Part shown: one piece after another, positions 47,950 through 61,200 of the stretch
How positions within the stretch are numbered: position 1 is the stretch's first letter
How the letters are laid out: the number at the start of each line of letters is the position of its first letter
Assembly: GCF_028640845.1 (NCBI RefSeq)
Contig: NC_080546.1
Coordinates: 29,719,020-29,783,019, forward strand
Direction: 5' to 3'
Source of the DNA: Ahaetulla prasina
Lineage: Eukaryota; Chordata; Lepidosauria; Squamata; Colubridae
Length of the DNA: 64,000 bases
Notes under the pieces: generated by a model
What the model saw: the letters and a program-made list of their open reading frames with translations, nothing else
Told to the model about the DNA's origin: nothing
Database searches by the model: none
Made by a program: the position numbers and the translations under genes

Positions 47950-50900
47950 GAAGCCTCTCGCTTTGGATAACAGGTCCTTGGGCTTCGCTGCCTCTTTGCA
48001 GGTTCTTCCTGCCCTTCATTTACTGTATTCCTCCCAATCCTTCAGCAGTTCTGCTCTCAGATCTCTTTGTAAAGAAAGGTGATGCTGAGAAAGCCAAGAA
48101 ATAGTGTTTCTAAAAAGGGGAATGAAAACTCCACCACAATATGTTTGTTACTGAATCTACTGCACATTAAATGGATGGCTTGTGGTCGTTTGAGTTTTAG
48201 CTGGTTGACCAAGAATGCGTTGGAGAAAAGTATATAAAAAGGTTTAATGTCATGTCCCCAGACCAACCTATCAGCTAATTAATGGAGGTGGGATTTAAAT
48301 TTTATTCTGGTGTGTGTGTGGCAAACACACCAGTCTGGTTTCACTATTTCATATTTCAATGAGTAAGCAAAATCTTCCCAATTGTTCTTGAATATAAGAG
48401 GCGCATTGTTTGGTAATTATAGGAATTGTAATCCAGACACCAGATTGAGGGAAGCTAATTACAATTGCCCAATACACTTTATCTTTCTATATGTTGCACC
48501 TTTCCCCATTCCGATTTGTCCAAATTACAGCATTTTAGGAAGGAACGGGTAATGGATTTCCAGCCTCCCAAAGATTCCATGGACCCAGGGTTCTGGCTGG
48601 CTGAGCCAGAAGAAATGATGGGAGATGCAATTAAAGATTTAAGGACAGCCTGTTAGAGAAGTTTGCAGAAGCTGATCAAAGCAGTTGAGGGCGTTTTGAT
48701 CCATTCTCCACATCTAGGAGAGATAGATGGAAGTACCGAGAGAGTACAGACATCTTGGAGACAGGGGTTATTAAAGCTTTCAGGATTGAATATACAGCAC
48801 AGCTTCCCTCCCTTTCTTATCATCAGTGTTATTGTCATTGTCATCATTAAGTCAGGATATTTTGTTCCCTCCATATTTATGATCCTTTGGAGCCAAGAGA
48901 GCATAGGAGTAGAAAATTCCAAATGCTGCAAGAAAACTATGTTTAACTTATCTGATCTAATGCCCCAAAGGAAACGTATCAATTCATTTGATCATTTCAA
49001 ATCCCGCTTCATGCTTTGGTTGGAGTTCTCTTTATGTAAGGAGTGGAGGGCAACTAGCCATTCCTTAAAAATCAAACAAGATCGCATTCCTTTTCCATTA
49101 GGAACACAGTTTCTGGCTTTTTGAGGAATACTGTAGATGGAATGTTTACTTGGATTGGCAGAGGCCCCCACTAGCAAACCCCCCAAAAGTGCTACAGTAG
49201 CCAATGCATTCTTAAAACAAAACACTGAAGCTAAAAAATGCCTGTGAACTAGAACCAGACAAACTAAGACAGCTGAAAATGCTTTTAAAAAGGGAGCCAG
49301 CTATGGCAGGAGAAGTTAAAAGTTATTCTACCATTTTATTAAAAAACAACAACAATGCCACAGTGACATGACCATACTAAGTTAAAGACTTGAACCCTTC
49401 AGATGGCCCAGGAAACTGCTATGCTATTAAATTTAGAAAAACCTTAAACCAGGCAGTCTACAAATGTATACGCAGATTCAAGTGTATTAACTTTAATTTA
49501 TGTGCGCAGTGCTTGGCAGTTTCCATTCCTCCCATCTCCCAGTCTCCTGAAAACATCCTATAAATAGTGTTATTATATAGCGGTCTACTAATTCTTGGAT
49601 AAAGAATTCAGAGAGAGGAATTTCTAAGCCAGTTTATTTAGAACTATAATTAATTTGTGAAAAACAAAACATGGGTCCAAAGAATGTTGGGTTGCAAATG
49701 TTCTTCTGATTCTTGTATTCATATGCTATTTTTCTGGAGCAATTTATTTAGCATCCTAAATTGTAACATACTTTGGAAGCCAACAAATCTTGAAAAATGG
49801 AATATATATTGTAAATATCACAATAATACACTCTTCCCTGCAAAATCAGTTGTGTAATTGGATCCTCTGCAGTTTATTCAAAAGTAGTGTCTTCTTTTAA
49901 AGATCCTAAAGGATCCTATTAATTAAATTAATTCTAAAGGGATTAATTCCTGTGCCTAAGTAGTTTACTCAGAAGTAAACCATATCATTTCATTAGTTTT
50001 TCAGCTTGGTAGATATACTTAAGAAATATTCCTGTTTCTAAGAAAAATCTTCACGGAAAATTGAATCCCCTGCAAACTATAAAAACCATCAGGGCACCAA
50101 CAGAACTGAAGATGGTTTAGAAATCTGAAGCCTAAGGCTACTCATCATAAAGGTTATTCTGGAAAAGAGATTCCATACATGTAAGAAAACTCCCATTGTT
50201 TTCCATATTACTTGATGTGGTTTCAAGTTTGAAACATGGTCTAGAAATAGGTCTGTGGTTCATATATAGCTAGGATGGCCCAGATGACATTATGGTTGCT
50301 GAAATTATTCTAAACACCTTTAACACAGAAGAAAGTCCCCACAGAATTGCTCTCCTTTTAAAAGGCTGCATGCACTAACAGAAATATATGATAAATCTAG
50401 CGCAGAAAGTATGCTTAAGATTGCAAGTCTAGACTCACTTATTTGGAATGTAGTGAATCAGAATTCTGATTCAAAATTGAACTGTATTATAAACTGTAAT
50501 CCAAGGAATATTTTTTTGTTTGTTTCTTAAATATGAAGCAGACCCTTAGGTCAGTTACAGGAGAACCCTGATACATTATCCAGAGCATCACTTGACAACT
50601 TTGAGCTGAAGCAATTGGGACGTGGGAGTGCCCTTTCTGCAGTGAATTGAGATAAACTAACATTCTGCCTATGGGAAACTGATGTATGGCCCTTTGAAGA
50701 ATAAAACTCTTTGGAAACTTTACCACTATATAGGACGAATATACATGTATTTATTTAAAAAATTATTGGGTGTCATCATCCTACCATAAGGTAACTATAT
50801 AACATAAATAAATTAAAAGCAAGAATTAAAAATTAAGGACACTTGGGGAGGGCAGGCTGGGGCAGAATGGGAGAGGTGGGATTTGTTGTTACATTGGGGC

Positions 50901-52024
50901 CACAGGCCAACTGGCAGAGTCAGGTCTTTAGGCTTAGGAAAGGATAGGAGGATTGGGGCCAGCCAACCTCACATGGGAGGGTCAAGATGTTTCAGAGGGC
51001 AGGAGCAACAGCAGAGAAGGACCTCTTCCTGGACTGACAGGACCCACAGCATGCCTCTCTGGCAGCTGGGATGGGCCAATCCCAGTATGGTGAGACAGTC
51101 CTTCAGATAACCTGTGTGTCCTGTACTGGATGTATGTCCATCCAAAATAAGCAAGTTGAATTCAACGGGAGTTTTAGCATCCCAAAGGTCATTTAATTAT
51201 GCCTACAGTAATTCAACATTTCTCTGGAAACAATTATTCATAGCTGACTTCCACAATAAGAACGTTAGTAGGGAGATCTGTGTTCAACCCCTTCTCTAAG
51301 AGCTCTTAAATCTTGTGGATTGTCTTACGGATTTTTTTTAATGAATTGAATTGAAAAATACATTATCTGACCTAGCAACTGTTGCTCAATAAATTACACA
51401 TTTTAGCGCTTGCATTAAAATAAAATGAATTTTTATACAGGAAAACATTAAAAAAAAGTTCTAAAAGATGTAGTGCACATAGGCACATTGGAAGTACAAT
51501 AAGACTATTAATGATTAATGAGACGAATGGCACCTTGGAAGGTGAGTACAATAACACTATTAATGACTTAATGAGTTAGGATCAATGCATAAAAATATTC
51601 AATTCCTACTGAGTATCAGCTGCTCAGGTGCACCAGACTAAGGCACCCCATTGACATAGAAACAAAGACAGACCAAAAAAATACTCTTGGTCTCATTCAG
51701 TTAGCTTTTCTGATATCCTTATGATAACACGTATCAACTATAGTTGGAAGGCAAAACATAAATATTACACATTTATGAATTGATCTGATCCGATTGATTT
51801 TGAAATTAAATTGGTTTAAATAGCCATTTTATTTGATTTAGGACTCACTTGGATCATTACACATTGGTGCATATGTATTTTTATGCCAAAACTACCAACA
51901 TCAATTTGGACTGACATAATGTGATTTGCCATTCCAAATTGATTGGAATCAGTTTGACTCACTCTATATTGTTGACATAGTGGTGAAGGTAAAGGCCAAG
52001 ATTGAGGACACTCAGAAGGAAGTT
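47950..52024. other. Intron DNA; one old unclassified repeat suspected
   Basis: Mostly AT-rich and single-copy-looking. 50850-51120 is GC-richer and reads like an old dispersed repeat ('gaaggacctcttcctggact', 'acagtccttcagataacc'), family not determined. No gene is recognised. Confidence 0.4.
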
Positions 52025-52150
52025 TAACCCCAACCCTGGAAGCTCATTAGGTAATTTTGAGCCAATTATTCTTTTAGTTTAACCTACCTATCAGGGCTAT
52101 TGTGGGAAAGTTTGAGGAGAGACTTTTGTATACATTGGGATATAAATCAA
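52025..52150 (+). mobile_element. Degraded Sauria-type SINE fragment
   Basis: Central-body phrases ('tttgagccaattattc', 'cagggctattgtgggaaag') parallel those of the SINE at 42058-42296. The tRNA head is lost. Confidence 0.45.
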
Positions 52151-52264
52151 TAATTCAAACATACGCAAATACATTCAAAGCAGCTGAAACTTTATATAGT
52201 CTATAATAACAATACTACAAAAGAATGTACTGGTGTGAATACAAGAATGGCTAGATGGCTGGAT

Positions 52265-52266
52265 GC

Positions 52267-52321
<55 letters not shown>
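52265..52321 (+). repeat. (GATA)n microsatellite
   Basis: About fourteen perfect AGAT/GATA units. Confidence 0.95.
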
Positions 52322-52322
<1 letters not shown>

Positions 52323-52742
52323 TGATTTTAGACCTGTGTGGCAGTCACTAGTATTATCTTTTTTAAAAAGTATTGTCTTTTACAAATAAAATGCCTCTTC
52401 GAAGGTGTGCATTAAAACAACAATAAAAGCAACACTAATTTTTAAGCTAGATGACCCTGAATTGAGGAATTGTTTGGGGTCAATTAACATATTTAAAATC
52501 TATGAAGGATTAATCCTCCTAGCAACATGTCTCCATTAAAAAGAAAGAAAGAAGGATAAATAGGCAACTTAACTTATAAACCTTTCTCTTTGAATTAGAC
52601 TTCTAAAATATGTGGTGTTCACATTTGCCTGGCTTACCTGGACATTAAGATTTCAATTAAATGCTTGTCAGCTTAAATTTAAGCACTGCCCAGAATAGCA
52701 CCATTTTTTTTGCCTAAGTTCAGGGCAGTTTACTTTCTAGGA

Positions 52743-52798
52743 CAGGGGTCTCCAACCTTGGCAACTTTAAGACTTGTGGACTTCAACTCCCAGAATCC
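52743..52798. mobile_element. Half of a family-1 hAT MITE
   Basis: Contains CAGGGGTCTCCAACCTTGGC and the following 'ctttaagacttgtggacttc' of the left arm. No right arm or target duplication remains. Confidence 0.75.
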
Positions 52799-55700
52799 TT
52801 CAATTCGGTTTAGGAAACATCCCATCCAGACTTAGAAAAACACAAACAGGGCTGGCCCAACTGGACCCCTTTCCCGTGTCTGTATTTTTAAAACAACAAC
52901 AAAACCCCAATCCAGTGAATTCAGCCCCTCCTGCTTAAGGAAAGCCTTGCCTGGAATTGCATCTGCTTGGGGAATTTGTTTTAAGGATTGCAGAAAGTCA
53001 AAAAGACTTTCCAAGACCTTTGGATGAAATACATCTTAAGGTTAGAGTTCTCGGATGTCATTGGATTGATCGTAGAGCTACGTGCTGGATACTCCTCAAC
53101 ATATTCCAAATAATTGAATTAAACTAGTCAGCAACATTTGCATTTCAGTTATTTTGATAGCAAGATCATACATATAATTTATTCACAAGTAAGCCCCACT
53201 GAACTCAAGAAGATTTATTCCAAGTTCAATGCGCATTGAACCATTGCATGGAAGAAGAATGTCTAGTTTTACAAACTGCCCATTGCCCACCCAGTGAGGT
53301 TGTTGAGAATGTATTGAACATCACATTCTCTCATCTACAGCGACAATCATCCTCAACCATTGGCCAAAAAACCCCTAGAGATTATGAGTAGATGTGTGGT
53401 CCAGCAAGTCTGGAACGTCCTGGAATAGGAAGGTTGTTGAATATTTGGTTAGTGAAGTCAAAATATGGGCATTTTGGTGACATTTGCATATCGTTCTAAG
53501 TTTTGCTAAAACTTTCTCACTGCATTTAAAACAAAAAAGATGGAGGGAGATGTACTGTATGAGTTCCACTGCAAAATATTTTCTTTAACAAAATGAATCT
53601 TTCATTTTGGTGATGATTCCAGGAATGCAAGCAGACAAGAGACTGCATCAAATCCATCAATGGAAGCGTCCTTTCTTTCTCGCTTTGCCAAATAGGCTTT
53701 GGAATGAAAAGGACACACAACAGCTTCCTGAAACTAACTGGCTCCTTAAGATGATTTTCTTGGGGACAGCAGTCACTCATTTCATCGAATGAATTTATCA
53801 GAAATCTTTTTTAGATTTCCTTTTGAGGCTCTTTTGGCTAAACATAGGATAGCTGCTGAAAGCAATAATCTTATGCACTATACTGATTGGTCTACATAGA
53901 TAGTAGGACCCATTTATACTGTTTGAAGGAAAGCAGGAAGTGGGGAAGGATACAGGCTACAAGGCACACTTTTGAGCCATTTCAAATTCACTTATGTTAA
54001 ACATTTCCTGAAGCCTTTCTCCTTGACATCTATGGCATTTGGACAGATGCATCTGATCGGTTTATGTCTTTTAAATTCCCCATGACTTTGTCTTCACTTT
54101 CTAAAATAAAAAATATAGCCTCTTCCCACCCAAGGCCCCAATCCTTCCATGGGTGGGATTACAATTCTCTTAATTTTCTCATTCCGTTGTGCAGAATTTT
54201 AACAAGCTGAAGGTTTGAAAAGCAGGTGAGTCCTATTGACAACTCCATCATTCTCACGTAGGATATATTTACAGCCCTGGAGTCTCTTCCCCAATATTGT
54301 TCCGTCTGGTCTTCAGTTTAGCACAAAAATGGATTTTTGTTTTGTTTTTTTAAATTCCATCTTTAGTTTAAGTTGATTTCTCCTCTTTTTTTCTAAAAAA
54401 GCAACAACCACCTTTGGCCATTTCCTTTCTCATTCAAGAGAGTAAAAAAAGACCTTGTGGCATATTGCATAGGACAGGAAATGAACAGGATACAAAACTC
54501 GCGAGACAGAATGAATAGTTAGAAAAATTACAATTTGTTTTCCAGGGAGGTCATGATGGCGGGAAAAACCCTCAACTTTTCTTTAGCTAAAAGTCATCTA
54601 GTTGCGGCTAGATGCAGCCAATATCTTCTGTTGGATCAGCCGCTCTGGAGAAGAACGTTTCTGCTCAGTTTAGGGAAGTTTCCACCTAATTCTATTCAGG
54701 GCATCCACAGAATATGGAGGTAACTTTTGTTGTGGGTCCCCTCTTCATACTACTAAATCAAGGTTGCCTTTTTCTGTGACGATCGCAGCTCCCGCACCTG
54801 GATCTGATCGCAGCAGACAACCCTGATCCCTGAATTGTGGCTTCAACACTTGACTCTTCCTGGAAAAGGGCTTTTTTTTTTTTTAACCATCTCGATAACG
54901 TACCTTTCAATGTGATTTCCCAACTCATCATTCTCAGAGGCGTTCTTTGCACGGGAGGGATCTTTCGCCTGGAAATTACGGTATGTCCCTCTTGTTTTGA
55001 GTCAAAACACTTTAGGCTGGAGATCTCTTTGGTGAGCGCGGCCGGCAAACCCAGGCCTCCAGCCAATTCGCTTTTTAAAATCGTCTTGCAAAGGGTTTTT
55101 TTCAAGGGTGGCGTCGAATTCTTGCACGGACGCAACTCCGCGGCAGGAAATGCCACCGTTCCTGCGCGTTCAGCGGGGGAAAATATAAGGTTCACGCCCA
55201 GTCGAATTTTACTCATCCCTTGAATAGCTGAGACCTCGCCCCGGTGCGCAATCCATTCAGCGGAATGGCACCGAACTAGGGCACTTTTGTATACACTTCC
55301 TTGTCAACAAATCTGGATGGCAAACATTCTTTCGACCAGATCACCAGGCGAGTGCCAGACTCTCCGTGCAAAAGTGTTAAGATTACCACCACTCTGATCA
55401 TCTCCAATCGGCAGTGTCAACTGCACTCCCAACTCCCGGCAATGGATCCCCCTTGGCTGGGAATCATAGAAGCTGTAATTTAGGGGAAGGGGGTCCTATC
55501 GAAGGCGGCTTCCCCAACCCCACTTTTACCAACCGTAGGACGAACATGCCCCGTCAACATGCCTTCCCACCCGTATCCCTGCAGCGGGCATGTGCCAAAG
55601 AGATTCGTTTGTGCCAAGGAAGCCAGTGGGGCAATCGCGCGTGATGGAGGATTGCGAGCTAATGCCTAAATCCCCTTCCTACGCATTGTGTTTAGCGATG

Positions 55701-56896
55701 CTTTTGAAACAACTTGAGTAGCACTTCTGCCCGGGTACTTTCTTGAGAAGAGAAGCTGTGCCACTGGAACTCAGTGGAACTTTTCCAATTAGGAAGCAAT
55801 TGGATTTAACAATCCGTGCGATTTCTCATAAACAACCGTGCCCATCTGCATAAACAGCGCTCCGAAGAAAGTTGTTATTATCTTGGGGGTATTAACGAAA
55901 TGGCATTTCTGCTAATTAAACCCAACTGCCTTCTAAAAACAAGAACAGCCAGAGCCATCTTATTAGGATTGTATACCACTGGAAAAAAAGAAGAAGAAGA
56001 AGAAAAGAGAGGTCTCGTTTACTTTTATTTCCAGGTTGTTGGTTTAAAAAGCAAAAGGGCTGTTTTTTTTTTCCTTTTCCCTATTTTCTCATTTTGGATT
56101 GGGAAGCAATTCAGGCTGCTAAAAATCTCGCTTTATTACGGAGATTTTTTAAAAAATACACTTAAGTGAAAGAAACAAGGAAAATGGCACGTGCCTTTTT
56201 CAGAGGATGGGAAAAAGCAAAGACCTATCATTGCCGCTACAACCTTTGGTCCTAATTTTCTACACCTACCATTATTGCTAGCCCCTGTAAGCGATGGGGT
56301 TGCAGCTTAGACGACGAACGCTTCGAATTCAGTGGGGATACAGACAAATCCACCGTGATATCTTTTTGGGGGGAGGGGGTTGTAAAAGAAAGTCGCCAAG
56401 GATGGCGCGCCGGTAGCATTTTCTGGCAAATATGCGAGCTCCATACAAATATTTTCCCTTCCCGGGGGCGGGAAACAACCCGATCAAATTCCCTTTGCCA
56501 AAAGCACATTTTCACCGAGCCGCTCTCCGCTCCTCAACACCAGAGGGCGCCCTTGCACCGCCTTCAGTTCGCCGCCCTGCGCCCCGAGGAAAGCTGGGAG
56601 AGCGCGCAAAAACCCTCGCCCGGGTCGCCGCAGACGAGCCGACAGCTGCTCAGAAAGCTTTGGGAAAGAGGGGAGCCCCCCCCACCCACCCAGTTTGCCT
56701 CTCCCACCGTGTCCCCCTCTCCCACGGCGGCGGCCACCCCGGGATTTTTTTATTTTTTATTTTGCCTTGGTCGTGGGAGCCGTCGTCCTTAAAGTCCTGG
56801 GGGGATTTCACGGCGCTGGGGGGCGGGGGGCTCCGATCTCTGCCCTGTCTAATCTCTGCCCGTTCGAGCAGGCAGAGGCGGGCCGCCTTGACTCAC
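52799..56896 (-). other. Intron DNA approaching the PITX2b exon
   Basis: No gene or repeat is recognised. CpG frequency rises from about 54.9 kb and is high at 56400-56900. 53140-53260 may be an old dispersed repeat ('acaagtaagccccactgaac'). The AAG-rich stretch 55985-56008 is low complexity. Confidence 0.4.
56537..56552 (+). promoter_or_regulatory. CTCF-like motif
   Basis: 'acaccagagggcgccc' fits the core CTCF consensus (CC-A-N-AG-R-GGCGCC type) closely. It lies in CpG-rich DNA about 350 bp beyond the donor of the b-specific exon. This is a motif match only. Confidence 0.4.
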
Positions 56897-57034
56897 CGTT
56901 GGCGCTGGGATGGGGCCTGCCGAAGTGTTTGCTGCTGGAAGCCTCTTTCCTGCCTTCCGGAGCCTCGCCGAAGTCCCCCTTTTTAATATCGGAGTCTTTG
57001 GAGAAGAGGCATTCGACGGTCGAAGGTTGCACCC
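56897..57034 (-). CDS. PITX2: PITX2b-specific exon
   Basis: 138 nt. The acceptor is TCCTAG (57035) and the donor AACG/GTGAGT (56896). It continues the split Gly codon from the a/b start exon and encodes 'GVQPSTVECLFSKDSDIKK' and a basic/Ser-rich remainder ending HPSAN before the split Glu. This corresponds to the exon included in PITX2b and skipped in PITX2a. Inclusion gives a 317-aa protein, equal to human PITX2b. The second half is clearly less conserved than the rest of PITX2, while the ECLFSKDS core is retained. An ORF reads past the donor, but GTGAGT and the family alignment fix the end. Confidence 0.93.
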
Positions 57035-57120
57035 CTAGGAGGGAAGAGAAGGAGGACTGTTTGTTCCGCAGAGGGAAGGGGTGTGTATATGGGGAGGATC
57101 TGAAGCCCCCAGTTTAACCT

Positions 57121-57250
57121 TAACAGAGTTGAAAGGGAGCTGGGAGGTCATCTAGCCCAACCCCCTGCTCACCCAGAAGACCCTGTACTAGGGATTCGAA
57201 CCGCAGAACTGCCGACTTATGACAAGCCCAGTGACTTAGCCACTCACTGG
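57121..57250 (-). mobile_element. tRNA-derived SINE with CR1 tail
   Basis: The minus strand reads 'gtgagtggctaagtcactgg', 'gcggttcgaatccctagtac', then the CR1 end 'gagcagggggttgggctaga' to 'ctttcaactctgtta'. It sits in the 0.8-kb intron between the b exon and the a/b start exon, only about 90 bp from the b-exon acceptor. Confidence 0.8.
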
Positions 57251-57844
57251 TTAGGTTAGGCTGGCTGGGGATGATGGGGCTTGGGGGCCTGAAGGATACC
57301 CCGACGCCACTGGGAAAGGCGAAGGTGGAGGCGCTGGTCCCCTTGGAGGAGCCCATAGCTTTCCAAGTTCTCCATGGACCTCCGTTGTCCCTCTTTCTCC
57401 ACCCTCCCAAAGGCACTGCTTGTCCTCCCTCTGTTGGGCTTCTGAGTTTCGCGAACTGGGCCGTCGAAGTGCAAAGGGCGCTTTAGCCGGGTTTTCAGTT
57501 CGCGAGCCACGAAGCTTTTGGCTGTAAACCCTCCCCCCTCCACGAGAGGAACAAGCGTCCGGGACAGCGCTTGAGTGACGGAGGATGCCTTAATTCTCGG
57601 CCGATCAATTGGGGTGGGGAGGGGAGGTTTATAGGATTTTCTGAGCCCCGAGGTTTACCCCTGATTGTGCATCCCGTGAAGGCGCCCGGTACATAGATGT
57701 ATACTCCCCCCGCACACCTTTAAGGTCTCTTTTTTTGAAAACGGTCAATAAGTACACGGCGTGCAAGCACACTTCGACCTTAAACTCTGCAGGTCGTTCC
57801 GGTTAAAATGAAAAAGCAATTCGGGGCGAAACATTTTTTCTTAC

Positions 57845-57890
57845 CTAACTGGACGCACGCCGATACGAGTTTACGGCAGTTGGACTCCAT
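57845..57890 (-). CDS. PITX2: PITX2a/b start exon (coding part)
   Basis: 46 nt encoding MESNCRKLVSACVQL plus the first base of a split codon, ending at TTAG/GTAAGA (donor 57844-57843). The human peptide differs at one residue (Thr for Ser at position 3). An acceptor-like TTTTGCAG at 57901-57908 would place the exon start at 57900 with a 10-nt leader before the ATG. The start context (G at -3, G at +4) is good. Splicing to 57034 gives isoform b, and splicing directly to 34745 gives isoform a (271 aa, as in human). This exon is too short to be found by ORF length and was identified by sequence. Confidence 0.93.
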
Positions 57891-58085
57891 AACCCGTTAT
57901 CTGCAAAACATCAGACGGATTGGCATTGAGATGACAGGCGAAATAAACGTCAGCTTCACGAAGTCAGACGAGGGAAAAAAGCAAACAGCGACTCTTGAAA
58001 GAAAAACAAAGCAAGCCGTCGCGTCGCAAACAAGCCATGCTTCAATAATGGACGGGGAAGGAAAAAATGGCCCCTCTAGACGCCT

Positions 58086-58205
58086 ATTTATTTATTAAAT
58101 TTGTTTGGCGCCCATCTCGCCCCAAAGCAATATCCTTAAAGTAAAACCATAAGTTATAATGAATAAATACATACAATCACAATAAAATTACAATGAAGTT
58201 ATACC
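58086..58205 (-). mobile_element. Retroelement 3' end with AAATA tail
   Basis: 'tttatttattaaatttg' followed by 'gcgcccatctcgcccc' resembles the inverted 3' end of a common reptile SINE or LINE. The family is not assigned. Confidence 0.4.
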
Positions 58206-61200
58206 TAAAGATTGGTTCCAATTTCCCATTACTTTTCAGACAAATACTTTGATTTAAGCTCCGGTAGATGCCAGCCAGCATGGCGAAGTCTGGAAATTGG
58301 GGGAAAGGGCATTTAAGGTATCAGATTGGGAAAGTTGCTATAAAAAAGCCAGGAGCGGACTGGGTTTGCTAAATTCGCTTTCAAGAATGCTGAGCTCCAG
58401 AGGTGTCAAAAAGTCAAGATGGTGATCGCAACCATATAATCCAAAATTTACTTATTCTTCATATGTATCAACTTTTTTGACCAGACTCTGCTCACACCCC
58501 TGATTTGAGGTCGTCCCTGTGAGGTCTATTCCTCCTCCTCCCCCCCCCTCATCCTCCTCCTCTCCATGTGGGGTGTGTGTGTGTGTGTATACACTTGCAG
58601 GTCTCTTTTGTCTGTGCAGCTCAATGCCGGGAGTGAAGCAGATGTACTTCACATGCTTTAAATTCTGATGCTCCAACCAAAGAAATAAAAGATTAAATTC
58701 AGGTAAGCAACTTGACCAGTGATTTAAGCTTTGGACTGTAGAAGAAACTTAAGGCCATCTAGCTTTCTCATTCATTGAATTTTAATTTTGACTCTGCATT
58801 AACTTCATTTTGAAATAAATTTACACACACACACACACACAAACCAAGTCCACTGATGCAAACCTAATGCGAATTCACGTGCAACATTTCACGCCTGGAA
58901 TCTGACAAATGCCCAGTGGCCCCCGGGATATTTCTCTCCTGACAGAACCGTTTCAATGCACATAGTTCTGCAGGGGTTATATAATTAGAGGGAAAAGTGG
59001 ATTTTCTCACAGTTTTTTTAATAGGGATGCTGCATGCAGCATGTCAAAAAAAAGAATGAAAGAAAGAAAAAAGAAAGAGAAGAAAATCTGATCCTTAACA
59101 AAGGAAAATACCTCTTGAATCAATAAAACTCCAAAATGCATTAGTGTGAAAGTTCTATTCACTCCTGTGTGTGTCATAAGCAGTTTGCTTCAATTTAACT
59201 ACCCAAAACGCATTTTTTCCTCTTACATTTGAAATGGCACATTTCCCCATCCATTTGTGCTGGGGAACCCCAGCTTTTACAACCTGTCTTAAGGATTTTA
59301 TTGATTGAGTGATTCAAATCATCAACAAGTCTGAGATTGGTTTCACCTAAGAAATCAACCCTATGGACTTAAAGTGGGGCCTGCAGTCTCCTTCACAAAA
59401 TTATGGTCTTAAGGCTGAAAAGCAAAGCTCAGGTGATTCAGTGCAACAGACTCCCAAATAAAACCAAAGCTAGCTGCTCGTGAGTTAACAAGGGCTCACC
59501 CAGCCTGATCCTATGAAATGTTAGTCTTGTCTAAAATCCACTGGAATAAATCAATAGCTGACATCTTTGAGCCAGGAGAGCATATCAAGATATTCAGCTT
59601 AACAATGCTGCAATTTACATAACAGAGCAGGAAGGTTTGATGGGTGTCACCTCCACCACGTGGGAAGGGATGTTCTTTTCAAGAGGCACGAGAGACCCTT
59701 TTCCACTTGCAAAGATTTGCAGTGTCTACTTCACAGAACCATTGCCATGCCACTATAACAGGGATGGAGACAGCCTTAGTACCACCACAGCACTGACTGG
59801 TGGATGTTGCTATAAATCACTAGTGTGGATTGACCTCGAAAAAGAGGAAGGTCTGGGTCTGAATTTGCACTCTCAGGGTCTCTGGTTTATTGGTAGAGAA
59901 TGGAAGGCCCCAATGAAGTGTCTGAGCCCCCTTTCCAGGTAGAGGAGGCAGCCTCTCCAGTGCAGCTTCCAGGGGAGGCCCTTTTGGGACGGAGAGGAAG
60001 CAGGGGCAAGAGAGGCAATCTACCACTTCCCTTCTCTGCCTTCCTTCTTTGGCTAAAAGGGAGACAGACTGCCTTCCCAACACTTTAGGGGATACATTCA
60101 CTTCAACTTTTAATTCTTCTGAAGAGTTCTTTTTAAACGTAACAGAGCATAACAACAGATATTATAACACTAAAAAAGAGGTGTTAAGAAAGAAAAAAAA
60201 GGCACAAGATTAGTGCCTGATTAAGATATCTGTTTGGGAGATATTACAAAAATCATTACCAGAGCTCTCAACTAACTCGATATGAAGTAACACAGATGGG
60301 AGGTTATTAGTCCAGGCTTCAAATGTTTACTTATGGTAATTCTGATAGAAAATTTGCATATCCTCTTCAGTTGGATAATTTAACATACCCATTCCCCAAT
60401 ATCTCCTTCCACCATTTCGGCATTCACTCCTAACCAACTTATCCTTCTGAGCTTTCTCAGAAATCCTTGGGGGACAGGACAGCTCTGCCTAACTGGCTAA
60501 TCAGAAACAGCCAGGAAGATGAACAATAATCCTCTTGACTTAATGATGATGATGAGGGGGATACCCCTCCATCCTATTTAAGATGACTTACAAAACATGC
60601 ATCTCACAAGGAAAACTGTTTTTCAGATGAAGATGCATTTTCTTAATCCAGGAAAAAAATTCCTAGAAGCTAGTAAGATTGCTGAGTTCTTCCCACCCAG
60701 GCCTGGCCTTAAGATCTCAGATCAGAGCCATCTGATTTCTTTCCAAGCCATCAGCTATTCCTAAGTCTCTTGGAGTAGAACTGAGTGCCAGCAATAGATG
60801 CAATTGAGATATTGCTTCACTTTAATGTATGTGGCCAGGGGGACATATGGGAAAGGTTGTAAATTCTTTATTTTTCAGCAGTCAAGACTGACATGTAAGA
60901 TGCTCCGAACAGTTTACCTTCTGAGCTACAGCAGAAGAAGCAGGGAATATATTTTTCCCATAAAGAAGGCCTAATTTGAGATCTGTAGTGACACTGTTAG
61001 AGAAAGACAGTTGAGAGTCCCTTTTAATTTCTCTTGGAGGGTCCTTAAAGTGGGTTTTGTCAAGCAGGTTCCCCAGGATAAATTCAAACTCTCAGGCTCA
61101 TCACTTGTCTCATCGGCTAATTAATTGAACACAGGAGACAGATAACTTTTGTTTTAAGTCCTTCACTTTCAAAAACTGAACCTCTAGAAAATATTATTCT

